From: an uncultured Lachnospiraceae bacterium
GTDB lineage: Bacteria; Bacillota; Clostridia; Lachnospirales; Lachnospiraceae
NCBI GenBank assembly: GCA_947626775.1
Contig: CANQTL010000017.1
Location: 1 to 63,275 of the forward strand
DNA: 63,275 nucleotides
Direction: 5' to 3'
Below the pieces are notes generated by a model that did not search any database, was not told the DNA's origin, and was given only the letters and a program-made list of their open reading frames with translations. Position 1 is the stretch's first letter, and every line of letters begins with the position of its first letter. Below, one piece after another: positions 17,335 to 26,970 of this stretch. A program made the position numbers and the translations under genes.

Positions 17335-19617
17335 TCAGTCCCCTCCGTTTCCTCTCAGCAAGGCGGTCGCCCTGTCTTCGTCATAGTCGTCTTCCAGCGC
17401 GATCAGAGCGCTCTTCACCGTCTCGTACATCCGCTTTTCCAGCGGACATCCGATCCATTCCTTCAGCTGCTCTATGGCGCTTTCCGTCTCGAAGTCGTCG
17501 AGAAGCGCCGCGACCCGCTCCAGATCGTCCTGCGTCAGGCTGAGGATCCCGCCGTCCGCATCCGTGACGGCGGCATATCTGCCGCTGTCCTCTCCCCGGA
17601 AGACGCGAAAACCCTCCTGCGTCTGCTCCCACACCGCCGTAAGCTCGTCCCAGTGCGCCTCCACGTAGGCGGCGTCGCCGGCCTTGCTCTTTTTTTCATG
17701 TTCGTAGGCAATGTCCGCCAGCCTGTCCGCGCCCAGCGTCCTCGCGTTGCCTTTCAGCCCGTGCACCCATATCGCATAATCCTTCATATTGCCGTCGGCG
17801 ATAAACTGTTCCAGCGCCGCTTTCTTCTCATACTCTCTGAGGAACATATCCACCAGATCGCCGTAAGTCTTCCGGTCGCCCTTCGCAAGCTTCAGGCCGT
17901 TCTCCACGGAGATGCCGTACTGCATCAGCCCGTCAGCGTCGATTTTCTCCCCGGACGCCTCCTTTTCCCGCCCGCCTTCCGGCGCGGCTTCGTCCTGCTG
18001 CAGTATCAGATCCCGCGGCAGGAATCCCGCGATCGTCTGTTCCAGCAGATCCCCGTCGATCGGCTTCGTCAGGAAATCCGCAAAGCCCTCCCTGAGGTAT
18101 CCTTCCCTCGCGCCCGCCAGCGCGTTGGCCGTCAGGACAATCACCGGCGTGTTCTCATTCGGATAGTTCTTCAGCTTCCGCATCTCGCGAAGCGTCTCGA
18201 TCCCGTCCATCTCCGGCATCATATGGTCCATGAAAATAATATGAAAATGTTCTCTCTGCACCAGCTCCAGACACTGTCTGCCGGAATCCGCCGTGACGAT
18301 ATGGATCCGGGTGCGCTTTAAGAGCGACTGGAACACCGTGAGATTCATGGCGTTGTCGTCCACCACCAGCACGCTCGCGCCCGGCGCGGCAAAACTCTTC
18401 TGCCTGTCCGCGGCGCTCTTCTCCTGTCTGCGCTTCACGGACTCAAAGCTGCCGGTAGGTTCGTCGCACACAATGCGCTGCGGTATCGTGACCGTAAAGG
18501 TCGAGCCGACGCCGTACTCGCTCTCCACCTTCATATCGCCGTCCATCAGCCCAAGAAGCGACATCGTGATATTCATGCCGAGTCCCGTTCCCTCTATATG
18601 GCGGTTTTTCTCCTCGTCCAGGCGCTGGAAACTCTCAAACAGTTTCCCCATATCCTCTTTTCTGATCCCCATGCCGGTATCCTGCACGGATATGACGAGA
18701 GAGATCTGGTCCTCCCCGTGCCGCACGTACGCCACATGCATCTCTATGCCGCCCTGGGGCGTGTATTTCACGGCGTTCGTCAGAAGATTCGTCACGATCT
18801 GTTTGATCCTGACGTCGTCTCCGTAAAGCTTCCTGGGAAGCGTCTCGTCCAGAGAGAACCTGACGGACAGATCCTTCTCCTGCGCCCGCAGGAAAATCAC
18901 GTTCCACAGATCCATGATCAGGACCGCCGGCTCGTATTCCACCCGGATGATCTCCATCTTGCCGGACTCTATCTTGGACATGTCCAGAATATCGTTGATC
19001 AAAAAGAGCAGCGTCTTGCCCGAGCTCCGGATGTTCGCCGCGTAGGTCAGAACCTGTTCGTCCGAAGACTCCCTGAGTATCATTTCATTCATGCCGAGCA
19101 CCGCGTTGATCGGCGTCCTGATCTCATGGGACATATTGGAGAGGAACAGGCTCTTCGCCTCATTGGCCATAACCGCTTCGTTCTTCGCCTTCTCGTACTC
19201 CGCGTTCAGTTTTGTAATCTTATCCAGGGCGGTCCTGGCGTCGCGCAGCTCCACAAGCTCCGTCATATCGCTCATTACCACCACCACCGACTTGACGCCG
19301 TTGCTGCGTATATAGCTTGTCGTCATGGACAGATTCTTCGTCTGCCCGCCGAACTGATAGTCGACGGGCATATTGCTGACTCTCCCCTTCTCCTGAATCG
19401 TGTCAAAAATCACTTCGTTAAAATCGTCCGTTCCCTCCCGCGTCATAAAAATACTGCCGTAGGCGCTTCCCACATCTTCCTGCGTCAGGCCGAGTATCTT
19501 CTCCGCCGCGGGATTCAGGAGTGTGATCCTGCCGTTCATACTGATCACCATAACGCCTTCCTGCATACTGGTGACAATCTCTCTGTACAAACTCTCGCTG
19601 TTACTTATTTCCGGCAT
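17335..19617 (-). CDS. hybrid histidine kinase (PAS-HisKA-HATPase-REC-HPt)
   Basis: 760 residues, with no transmembrane segment. Order: PAS domain (about 1-125), short coiled coil, HisKA with FLSNMSHEIRTPINA (phospho-His near residue 165), HATPase with an N box and glycine motifs, a receiver with FMDHMMPEMDG (about 410-530), and a C-terminal HPt with WVHGLKGNARTLGAD. The complete internal phosphorelay and lack of membrane anchor point to a cytoplasmic sensor. The CheY-like gene follows with a 1-bp gap. The signal is unknown. Confidence 0.93.
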   Translation of the reverse strand: MPEISNSESLYREIVTSMQEGVMVISMNGRITLLNPAAEKILGLTQEDVGSAYGSIFMTREGTDDFNEVIFDTIQEKGRVSNMPVDYQFGGQTKNLSMTTSYIRSNGVKSVVVVMSDMTELVELRDARTALDKITKLNAEYEKAKNEAVMANEAKSLFLSNMSHEIRTPINAVLGMNEMILRESSDEQVLTYAANIRSSGKTLLFLINDILDMSKIESGKMEIIRVEYEPAVLIMDLWNVIFLRAQEKDLSVRFSLDETLPRKLYGDDVRIKQIVTNLLTNAVKYTPQGGIEMHVAYVRHGEDQISLVISVQDTGMGIRKEDMGKLFESFQRLDEEKNRHIEGTGLGMNITMSLLGLMDGDMKVESEYGVGSTFTVTIPQRIVCDEPTGSFESVKRRQEKSAADRQKSFAAPGASVLVVDDNAMNLTVFQSLLKRTRIHIVTADSGRQCLELVQREHFHIIFMDHMMPEMDGIETLREMRKLKNYPNENTPVIVLTANALAGAREGYLREGFADFLTKPIDGDLLEQTIAGFLPRDLILQQDEAAPEGGREKEASGEKIDADGLMQYGISVENGLKLAKGDRKTYGDLVDMFLREYEKKAALEQFIADGNMKDYAIWVHGLKGNARTLGADRLADIAYEHEKKSKAGDAAYVEAHWDELTAVWEQTQEGFRVFRGEDSGRYAAVTDADGGILSLTQDDLERVAALLDDFETESAIEQLKEWIGCPLEKRMYETVKSALIALEDDYDEDRATALLRGNGGD

Positions 19618-19682
19618 TCTGCTTCTCCTTATCGGTATTCGGACTTTCTCTCACGCTGCATCGGGCCGCCCCGCGGGCAGCG

Positions 19683-20684
19683 TCACGACAGCTGCGCCTG
19701 CACCGCGGTGAGGGCTACGACGCCCACGATATCCTCCCAGGAGCAGCCCCGGGAAAGATCGTTGACAGGTTTTGCGATGCCCTGGAGCATCGGACCGTAC
19801 GCCTCCGCCTTGCCGAGTCTCTGCACCAGCTTGTATCCGATATTGCCGCAGTCCAGGTTGGGGAAGATGAGCACGTTCGCCTTGCCCGCCACCTCGCTGC
19901 CGGGCGCCTTGGACTTCGCCACCTGAGGGACAAGCGCCGCGTCCGTCTGCAGCTCACCGTCGAGGCACAGATGCGGGTACTGCTCATGCGCGATCTTCGT
20001 CGCCTCCACCACCTTGTCCACGAGAGGGTGCTTGGCGCTTCCCTTGGTGGAGTGGGACAGCATGGCGATGATCGGCTTCGCGCCCACCAGACTCTTGAAG
20101 CTCTTCGCCGAAGTGTCCGCGATTGCCGCCAGCTCCTCCGCGTTGGGATCCTGATTCAGACCGCAGTCCGCGAAGAGGAATGTGCCGTGCTCTCCGAACT
20201 CACAGTCCGGCACATCCATGATGAAGAAACCGGACACCAGCTTCACGCCCGGCGCGGTCTTCAGAATCTGCAGCGCCGGTCTCAGAGTGTCCGCCGTCGC
20301 GTGGCAGGCGCCCGCCACCATACCGTCCGCATCGTTCGCCTTGACCATGACGACGCCGAACGTGAGATAGTCCTTTAACAGAATCTCCCGCGCCGCCTCC
20401 GGCGTCATGCCCTTATTCTTTCTCGTCTCATACAGGAGGTTTGCATACTCCTCGAATTTATCCGTCGTCTCCGGATCGACGATCTTCACGCCGTCCAGTT
20501 CTACCTCCAGCCAGCCGGCGCCGTCCATGATCTTCTCCTCGTTGCCGATCATGATGATGTCCGCGATGCCTTCCTTCAGAATGTTGGAAGCCGCGATCAG
20601 CGTTCTCTTATCGTTTGTCTCCGGAAGAACGATCGACTTCCTGTCGCTTTTTGCTTTCTCCTTGATCAGATCGATATAACTCAT
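19683..20684 (-). CDS. pta: phosphate acetyltransferase
   Basis: 333 residues from the ATG at 20684, which follows CAGGAGGG. The longer reading from upstream overlaps the promoter. Motifs of the short Pta class are present (VLPETNDKRT, TADTLRPALQILKT, MLSHSTKGSAKHP, NLDCGNIGYKLVQR). It interconverts acetyl-CoA and acetyl phosphate in acetate fermentation. No ackA gene is adjacent in the window. It is divergent from tmcAL, which uses acetate. Confidence 0.96.
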   Translation of the reverse strand: MSYIDLIKEKAKSDRKSIVLPETNDKRTLIAASNILKEGIADIIMIGNEEKIMDGAGWLEVELDGVKIVDPETTDKFEEYANLLYETRKNKGMTPEAAREILLKDYLTFGVVMVKANDADGMVAGACHATADTLRPALQILKTAPGVKLVSGFFIMDVPDCEFGEHGTFLFADCGLNQDPNAEELAAIADTSAKSFKSLVGAKPIIAMLSHSTKGSAKHPLVDKVVEATKIAHEQYPHLCLDGELQTDAALVPQVAKSKAPGSEVAGKANVLIFPNLDCGNIGYKLVQRLGKAEAYGPMLQGIAKPVNDLSRGCSWEDIVGVVALTAVQAQLS

Positions 20685-20745
20685 ATTCTTTCCCTCCTGA
20701 TACATCATTGCAAAGGCGCTGTATGTAAAGCCCCGCATAGGTAAA

Positions 20746-20774
20746 ATTATACAGAATTTATTGATTTTGTACAA
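20746..20774 (-). promoter_or_regulatory. sigma-A type promoter of pta
   Basis: On the minus strand, -35 TTGTAC (20769-20774), a 17-bp spacer and -10 TATAAT (20746-20751), with a leader of about 55 nt before the pta start. Confidence 0.85.
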
Positions 20775-20823
20775 GATATATTCCTGTTTTGACGGTATTT
20801 TTTTAGATACAAACCGATTCTTT

Positions 20824-20859
20824 TATGATACACTGATAAAAACAGGGACAGATCTGTCC
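20824..20859 (+). promoter_or_regulatory. possible tmcAL promoter and 14-bp palindrome
   Basis: A TATGAT hexamer (20824-20829) is a possible -10 with no clear -35. It is followed by a perfect 14-bp palindrome GGACAGATCTGTCC (20846-20859), located between the likely start of transcription and the ribosome site. It could be an operator. Evidence is limited to the sequence symmetry. Confidence 0.4.
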
Positions 20860-20876
20860 GCGCGAGGGGCAATATC

Positions 20877-22115
20877 ATGAAAACCGTAGGGATTATCGCA
20901 GAATACAATCCGTTTCACAACGGACATGCCTATCAGATCAGAGAGGCGAAGAGGGTCGCCGGCGCCGACCGCTGCGTCGTCGTCATGAGCGGCGATTTCG
21001 TACAGCGCGGCGACCCGGCCATCATGGACAAGTATCTGCGCGCCCGCGCCGCCCTGGAAAACGGCGCCGATCTCGTACTGGAACTCCCGGTCTGCTACGC
21101 CGCATCCGGCGCGGAGTACTTTGCCTCAGGCGCCGTCGCTCTGCTCGACAGGCTCGGCGTTGTCGACGCGCTCTGCTTTGGAAGCGAGTGCGGCGATATC
21201 GGGACGCTGTCCGGCTTCGCCGGGGAACTTCTGACGGAGTCCCCCGCTTTCCGGTCGGCGCTGCGCGCGCGCTTAAAGGCGGGGGAAACCTATCCGCAGG
21301 CGAGGAACCACGCCCTCTGCGCGTCTGCGCCCCATCTGACCGCCTCCCTGGACGTCCTGCAGTCTCCGAACAATATTCTCGGCATAGAGTACCTCAAAGC
21401 CCTCATGAGACGGCACAGCCGCATAGAGCCGTATACGGTCAGCCGCCTCGGCTCCGGCTACCACGACGCCGGCCTGGCTCCGTCCTGCAGTTCTGCCCGC
21501 GCCATCAGGGAATCCATCGGCGCGCGAAACAGCGTCCAATATATCAGGGATCAGGTCCCGCCGTCTGTCTACGAAGCGATGGCGCGCGCCTACGGGACTC
21601 TTTTTCCGGTCTTTCCCGACGATCTGTCGGCGCTTCTGCCCTACAAGCTCCTTCTGGAACAGCCGCAGGGATATCTGCGCTACCTGGACGTGGACGCTGC
21701 TTTCTCGGACCGGGTGCGCCGCCTGCTGCCCTCCTACACGGACTATTCTTCCTTCTGCGAACTGCTCAAGACAAAGAACATGACCTACACGCGGGTATCC
21801 AGGAATCTTCTGCACATTCTGCTGGACATTCTGCAGGAAGACCTCGACGCCTTCCGCGCCGAAGACTGCGTCTACTATGCCAGAATGCTCGGCTTCAGAA
21901 AAGAAGCGGAGCCCCTGCTTGGCACTGTCAAAGAGCGCGCAGAGATTCCGCTTCTCTCCAGAATGTCGGACGCCGGCAGGATCATCGGCTCCGCAAACGG
22001 TCTGAAAATGCTGGAGACAGACGTCCGGGCCGCTCACGTCTACGCGCTGCTTGTGCAGCAGAAATTCGGCGGCGCGCTGCCCGGCGAATACCAGCGGCAG
22101 ATGATCGTCGTATAG
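20877..22115 (+). CDS. tmcAL: tRNA(Met) cytidine acetate ligase TmcAL
   Basis: 412 residues, GAGGGG before the ATG. The N-terminal nucleotidyltransferase motif is EYNPFHNGH, followed by VVMSGDFVQRGDPAI and ELPVCYAASGAEYFA, all typical of TmcAL (formerly DUF795/YlbM). Known members use ATP and acetate to acetylate the wobble cytidine of elongator tRNA-Met. It is one of very few plus-strand genes here and is divergent from pta, an acetate-pathway gene. Confidence 0.95.
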   Translation: MKTVGIIAEYNPFHNGHAYQIREAKRVAGADRCVVVMSGDFVQRGDPAIMDKYLRARAALENGADLVLELPVCYAASGAEYFASGAVALLDRLGVVDALCFGSECGDIGTLSGFAGELLTESPAFRSALRARLKAGETYPQARNHALCASAPHLTASLDVLQSPNNILGIEYLKALMRRHSRIEPYTVSRLGSGYHDAGLAPSCSSARAIRESIGARNSVQYIRDQVPPSVYEAMARAYGTLFPVFPDDLSALLPYKLLLEQPQGYLRYLDVDAAFSDRVRRLLPSYTDYSSFCELLKTKNMTYTRVSRNLLHILLDILQEDLDAFRAEDCVYYARMLGFRKEAEPLLGTVKERAEIPLLSRMSDAGRIIGSANGLKMLETDVRAAHVYALLVQQKFGGALPGEYQRQMIVV

Positions 22116-22136
22116 ACGTACCCGCCGCGTCCGTTT

Positions 22137-24341
22137 TCACTGGTTTTCCAGGAGTTCAAAAGGCAGCCACTCGAGAATCTTCTCGCTCAGCTCCTTGATG
22201 TTGATGGGCTTCGGGATAAAATCGTTCATGCCCTCCTCGAGAAACATCTCCCTGACGCCGTTGATCGCGTTGGCCGTCAGCGCAATAATCGGAACGGTGC
22301 GGTAGTATTCCCCGTCCAACTGCCTGATAATATGCGTGGTCTCCACGCCGTCCATATCAGGCATCATATGATCCATGAAGATCAGATGGTACTCCTTCTC
22401 CTTCACCATCTCAATGGCTTCTTTGCCGCTCTTGGCAGTATCCACCTGCATGGCGAAGGGCCGCATCAGCCCGACCGCCACTTTTCTGTTGACAAGGTTG
22501 TCGTCCACGACAAGCACCCTGGCGTTCGGCGCCCGGAAGTCCTCGTACCGGGCTGTCTGCTGGCTCCTCGGCTGTTTCTCGCTCAGTTCCAGCGCCCCGC
22601 AGGGACTCTCATCCACGACGCGCTGCGGCACCTCGAAGCGGAAAGTGCTTCCCTCCTGGTACTCGCTCTCCACATGGATATCGCCGCCCATCAGAAGGAT
22701 AAGCTGTCTGGAGATCGCCAGGCCGAGGCCGCTGCCCTCTTTCTTGCGGTTCCGGAATGTATCGGACTGCTCGAAGGAGTTGAAAATGCGCTCCAGATCC
22801 TCCTTCCTGATTCCGATTCCCGTATCCTTCACCGCGGCTTTCAGCACGACGCCTTCCGTCTCTTTCGCCCGCTCATACCCAACGCTCAGCCGTATGCTGC
22901 CCTGTTCGGTAAACTTTACCGCGTTGTTCACCAGATTAATGAGCACCTGTTTCAGCCGGATCTCATCGCCGTGGAGCCCCCTGGGCATCGTCGGATCGAT
23001 CTCGATCTCCAGCCGCAGATTCTTCTCCTCCACCTTGCCCGAGAAGATGTGGTACACGTCCTGCACGAGAGATTTCACATCATAATCGGCCTCCACAATC
23101 TCCATCTTGCCGGACTCCATCTTCGAGAAGTCGAGGATATCGTTGATGATTGTGAGAAGCGTCGTGCTGGCGGATTTGATCTGCTCGATGGCGTCCCGCT
23201 GCTGATCGTCAAGCGTTCCTCTGAGGGCGATCTCCGTCATGCCGAGAATCGCGTTCATCGGCGTCCTGATCTCATGGCTCATATTGGCGAGAAACGCCGA
23301 TTTCGCCCGCGAAGCATTCTCCGCCTTCTCCGCGAGTTCCCGCATCAGCTTCGCCTGCGCCATCACATCCGTCACATCGATGACGGACAGCATATAGCCC
23401 TTGACCTGCATCTCGTCGCGGATCTCCGCGTTTCTAATCTCATAGCTCTTGTCGTTCAGCTCCAGCACCGTCCCGGTCTGCTCGTAGATCGCCTGGATCT
23501 CCGACTCGCTCACCATCCCCTCGCCCAGCTTCATATCCGGGAAGAGTTCGCACGCCGCCGGATTCGCATAGAGGAATTTCATCTGGTTGTCCGACACGAT
23601 GATGCCCTCGTCCATGCTCTCGATCACGGCCTCTTTCGCATTCTGCACCAGATCAAACAGCCCGTATCGGTTGACCGCCATAAAGAGACACACGACCGAG
23701 CAGAAAATGCCGAGCGGCGTCGTGTCGAAACCGCCGGTAACGCCGCTCAGATACAAGAGCAGCATAAGAAACGGCAGGACCCCGGCCGCAATCAGAAGCC
23801 TCTGGATCATACGCGTGCCGTTCTCGGACCGATGGTAAGCGGGATTGATGCAGACATAGAGATACAGAACCATCTCCACCAGGCAGAACAACATGTAGAA
23901 ATAGTACAGCGGCGCCTTGCCCAGTATCAGAATATTGCCGTTGGAGGTGGCAGCGATCTCGTAGGACGTATAGTAGAGTCTGTGGTAGTCACAGGTCATG
24001 ATGATGCCGAAGAACACCAGATTGATGCCGAAGAGCGCGGCCATCAGCCTGCCCGGCCACCGGATCTTGTAGTAGGAAAGAATGAACATAAGCGCCAGAA
24101 AATTGGCGAAGCACTTGCCCATGTACTCTGCCTTGCCGAGCGCCAGAAGTTCCTGCATATCCGCATCCGCCATGATAAACAGACTGCGCGACACGAGCGC
24201 CACCAGACAGCAGCTCACCGTCATGATCAGCCTGTTCTTGTATGCGGAATCCTTCTGCCGCAGGATAGACGCCAGAAGGAAAAACGATACCAGAACCCCG
24301 AATATATGGATACAAAGCCATATCCCCTGCATGATCTGCAT
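22137..24341 (-). CDS. membrane-bound hybrid histidine kinase (7TM-PAS-HisKA-HATPase-REC)
   Basis: 734 residues. Residues 1-230 contain about seven hydrophobic helices of the HisKA_7TM type. A PAS domain follows (about 235-330, MDEGIIVSDNQ), then HisKA with FLANMSHEIRTPMNA, HATPase, and a receiver with FMDHMMPDMDGVE (about 610-730). Unlike the kinase at 17335 it has no HPt domain. It is the last gene of a long minus-strand run and lies 5 bp after the acyltransferase gene. The ligand is unknown. Confidence 0.92.
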   Translation of the reverse strand: MQIMQGIWLCIHIFGVLVSFFLLASILRQKDSAYKNRLIMTVSCCLVALVSRSLFIMADADMQELLALGKAEYMGKCFANFLALMFILSYYKIRWPGRLMAALFGINLVFFGIIMTCDYHRLYYTSYEIAATSNGNILILGKAPLYYFYMLFCLVEMVLYLYVCINPAYHRSENGTRMIQRLLIAAGVLPFLMLLLYLSGVTGGFDTTPLGIFCSVVCLFMAVNRYGLFDLVQNAKEAVIESMDEGIIVSDNQMKFLYANPAACELFPDMKLGEGMVSESEIQAIYEQTGTVLELNDKSYEIRNAEIRDEMQVKGYMLSVIDVTDVMAQAKLMRELAEKAENASRAKSAFLANMSHEIRTPMNAILGMTEIALRGTLDDQQRDAIEQIKSASTTLLTIINDILDFSKMESGKMEIVEADYDVKSLVQDVYHIFSGKVEEKNLRLEIEIDPTMPRGLHGDEIRLKQVLINLVNNAVKFTEQGSIRLSVGYERAKETEGVVLKAAVKDTGIGIRKEDLERIFNSFEQSDTFRNRKKEGSGLGLAISRQLILLMGGDIHVESEYQEGSTFRFEVPQRVVDESPCGALELSEKQPRSQQTARYEDFRAPNARVLVVDDNLVNRKVAVGLMRPFAMQVDTAKSGKEAIEMVKEKEYHLIFMDHMMPDMDGVETTHIIRQLDGEYYRTVPIIALTANAINGVREMFLEEGMNDFIPKPINIKELSEKILEWLPFELLENQ

Positions 24342-24346
24342 AACCC

Positions 24347-25075
24347 TTATCTCCCATCAATACCCTGCTGCCGCGTGATCTTCGCAATATAGCTTTTGAT
24401 CTGATCGTGCACCATATCGGACACTTCCAGCGTACTCATCCCTCTGTACTGCTCGTAGGTGATCGGCGGCAGATAGTGCACCTGTGTGGCGACCGGCTTT
24501 AACGACCAAACCTCAAACACCTTGTAGGAGTCGATCAGCACCACCGGCACGATCGGCGCTCTTGCCTTCATCGCGCTCTTGAAACAGCCCGGCTTGAATT
24601 CCCTCACCTCGTTGTGGTTGCGAAAGTAACCGCCCTCCGGAAAGATGATGTAACGCCGCCCCTGCGCGACCTCCGCGGCCACCTCCGAGATGAGCTTCAC
24701 CGACTGTCTCATATCATCCTTGATCAGCCGTTTCCCGTGCAGCAGATCTACAAACTGCGTCGTCAGGATCACATGGGACTTCGCGTCGTCGATCACCACG
24801 GTACACGGCTTCTCGTGCGTCGCTATGATGCCGAGCGCGTCGTATTTGCCCTGGTGGTTCGGGAACATGACGTAACCGCCCTCCTTGGGCAGATTCTCCA
24901 TGCCGAACCCCCGCGTCGTGATATGACCCGACCGCTTCATGCGCTCTACCGTCAGTCTCGCGTAGGCATAGCGCTGCTCTTCGGTGTATCTGCTGCTCCC
25001 CGCCTTATACCGCATCCTCGGTATCATATAGAGCCTGGGCAGATTGCACACAATCACCTGTATAAAACGTAACAT
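24347..25075 (-). CDS. PlsC-like 1-acyl-glycerol-3-phosphate acyltransferase
   Basis: 242 residues. The acyltransferase motifs are NHQGKYD (NHx4D), FPEGGYFRN in place of the usual FPEGTRS, and PIVPVVLIDS. A hydrophobic N-terminus could associate with the membrane. It probably adds the second acyl chain in phosphatidic acid synthesis. It sits 30 bp after a cardiolipin synthase gene, which supports a phospholipid role. The altered motif III means substrate preference is uncertain. Confidence 0.85.
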   Translation of the reverse strand: MLRFIQVIVCNLPRLYMIPRMRYKAGSSRYTEEQRYAYARLTVERMKRSGHITTRGFGMENLPKEGGYVMFPNHQGKYDALGIIATHEKPCTVVIDDAKSHVILTTQFVDLLHGKRLIKDDMRQSVKLISEVAAEVAQGRRYIIFPEGGYFRNHNEVREFKPGCFKSAMKARAPIVPVVLIDSYKVFEVWSLKPVATQVHYLPPITYEQYRGMSTLEVSDMVHDQIKSYIAKITRQQGIDGR

Positions 25076-25105
25076 AGTTCCCCTCTCTCCCTGCCGGCGG
25101 CCCCG

Positions 25106-26638
25106 TCACAGAAGCGGTGAAAACAGCTTCAGGATCGGACCGATCACATTGCTCTTGACGAACTTCTTCCTGCACCACTCCTCGGTGATCAGCTCGGACA
25201 CGGCAAACGTCTCCTCCATATCCTTCAGCAGATCCTGTATGGCGTCTACGCGATAGAGAAATACGCCGCATTCAAAGTGGTGGTAAAAGCTGCGGTAATC
25301 GAAATTGATCGTCCCCACGACGGCGGACTCGCCGTCGCACAGCACGCATTTGGAGTGCAGGAAGCCGGGCGTGTACTGATAGATACGGACCCCCGCCTCG
25401 ACTAACGGCTGGTAATTGGACTGTGTCAGCCAGTAGATCGTCTTCTTGTCCGGCACGCCCGGCGTCACGATCCGCACGTCCACGCCCCGCTTGGCCGCCA
25501 GCTTGAGCGCCGTGACGACCTCGTTGTCCGTGACCAGATAAGGCGTGAGAACATATAGATATTTTCTGGCGCCGCCGATCATATTCAGATAGACATTCTC
25601 GCCGACCAGTTCCCCGTCCAGCGGAGCGTCCATATAGGGCTGCACATAGCCCGCTGTCTCCGGCCTGTCCGCAAAGCGGTAAAAATACCGGCTGTAATCC
25701 GACTCCGTATAGCGGACCATATTCCACATCTGCAGGAACATCACCGTAAAATTCTGTACGGCTTCTCCCTCGATGCGGATGCCCGCGTCCTTCCAGCGGC
25801 CCCCGTGCGGATGCGTGCGGTTGATATACTCGTCCGATATGTTGATGCCGCCCGTATAGCCTACCCTGCCGTCGATCACGGCGATCTTTCTGTGGTCCCT
25901 GTTGTTCAGGATCAGCGCCATAAAGGGAATGATCCGATTGAAAGCGATGCACCGGATCCCCTTCTTCTCCATGATCTGATCGTAATTCTTGGGAAGGACG
26001 AACACGCTCCCGACGTCGTCGTAGATCAGGCGCACTTCCACGCCCTCTCTGACCTTGCGTTCCAAAATTTCGAGCACCGCGCCCCACATCTCGCCCTCTC
26101 CCAGAATGAAATATTCCAGAAAAATAAAATGCTGCGCCTGTTCCAGATCTTCCAGAAGCTGCTTCCAGTACGGCATACCGTCCGGATAGTAGACCGCCTT
26201 CGTGCGGTCCCAGACCGGCGTCTTCGCATACTCGAGCAGATATCCGCTCTGGTTGGCGATTCCCGGATCTTCCTCCCTGAGGCTGGCAAATATCTTCGCA
26301 TCCTGCGTCAGGTTTTCCTCCAGATGGCGCGACGTCTGCTCCCAGCCCCTGCGCAGTCTGCCCGGCAGGAACACATGTCCGAAAGCCAGATACAGAATGC
26401 CGCCGAACAGAGGAAACAGCAGGATCGGCACGATCCACGCCAGCTTGACGGCTGGATCGTTCGCCCTGAGGATAATCGCCACCACCGCGCCGAGGCTGAG
26501 CAGCCGCAGAGCAATCGCGATCGCCACGTAATAATTGCCCCACCGCAGGAGCTCCAGCAGGAAAAAGCCGATCTGAAGGGCTACCAGAAAGCCCGTGATC
26601 ACCACTCTGTTTAAAGCAAAATGCAAAAATTTTCTCAT
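25106..26638 (-). CDS. cls: cardiolipin synthase
   Basis: 510 residues, normal for ClsA-type enzymes. Two transmembrane helices at the N-terminus are followed by two phospholipase D motifs: HRKIAVIDG and HSKCVLCDG, each HxKx4D. It condenses phosphatidylglycerol into cardiolipin at the membrane. The start overlaps the stop of the HPr-like gene by 4 bp (ATGA), so these two are translationally coupled. Confidence 0.94.
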   Translation of the reverse strand: MRKFLHFALNRVVITGFLVALQIGFFLLELLRWGNYYVAIAIALRLLSLGAVVAIILRANDPAVKLAWIVPILLFPLFGGILYLAFGHVFLPGRLRRGWEQTSRHLEENLTQDAKIFASLREEDPGIANQSGYLLEYAKTPVWDRTKAVYYPDGMPYWKQLLEDLEQAQHFIFLEYFILGEGEMWGAVLEILERKVREGVEVRLIYDDVGSVFVLPKNYDQIMEKKGIRCIAFNRIIPFMALILNNRDHRKIAVIDGRVGYTGGINISDEYINRTHPHGGRWKDAGIRIEGEAVQNFTVMFLQMWNMVRYTESDYSRYFYRFADRPETAGYVQPYMDAPLDGELVGENVYLNMIGGARKYLYVLTPYLVTDNEVVTALKLAAKRGVDVRIVTPGVPDKKTIYWLTQSNYQPLVEAGVRIYQYTPGFLHSKCVLCDGESAVVGTINFDYRSFYHHFECGVFLYRVDAIQDLLKDMEETFAVSELITEEWCRKKFVKSNVIGPILKLFSPLL

Positions 26639-26877
26639 TTTTCCTGCGCCAGATACGGCGCGATCGCGGCTTCCACCTCCGCGATCCTGTCGTTTGTCTC
26701 CAGGATCCTGAACTCCACGTTCCTGGACAGATCCATGGAGAAAATTCCCATAATGGATTTCGCATCGACCACATATCTGCCGGACACCAGATCGAAATAT
26801 CCTTCAAATCCTATGATCGCAGTGACAAATCCCTTGACCCGCTCAATGGAGTGCAGATCCAGCGTATAACTTTTCAT
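26635..26877 (-). CDS. HPr/Crh-like protein lacking the active-site histidine
   Basis: 80 residues from the ATG at 26877, with GAGG 8 nt upstream. The fold is recognised from VDAKSIMGIFSMD, which matches the HPr Ser-46 region (KSIMGVxS). The position of the PTS phospho-histidine reads SIERVKGFV, with no His. A protein that keeps Ser-46 but lost His-15 matches the logic of Bacillus Crh, a catabolite-control cofactor that cannot carry PTS phosphate. Whether an HPr kinase modifies it here is inference. It is coupled to cls by a 4-bp overlap. Confidence 0.8.
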   Translation of the reverse strand: MKSYTLDLHSIERVKGFVTAIIGFEGYFDLVSGRYVVDAKSIMGIFSMDLSRNVEFRILETNDRIAEVEAAIAPYLAQEK

Positions 26878-26970
26878 TCCGCATACCTCATCCCTCTTTT
26901 TATCGTCGAAGCCAGCCGCTTCGTATCCGGAATCCCCGCTCCACATGAACTTAGTATATAAGCATTCCCC

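Noticed and set aside
22332..24392. 686-codon open frame on the plus strand
   Set aside because: It lies wholly antisense to the hybrid kinase gene. Its translation is rich in His, Arg and Leu with no family motifs, as expected for the complement of a GC-rich gene.
24347..26638. A lipid A or capsule synthesis locus
   Set aside because: The acyltransferase and cardiolipin synthase motifs fit ordinary phospholipid synthesis, and no sugar transferase genes are nearby.
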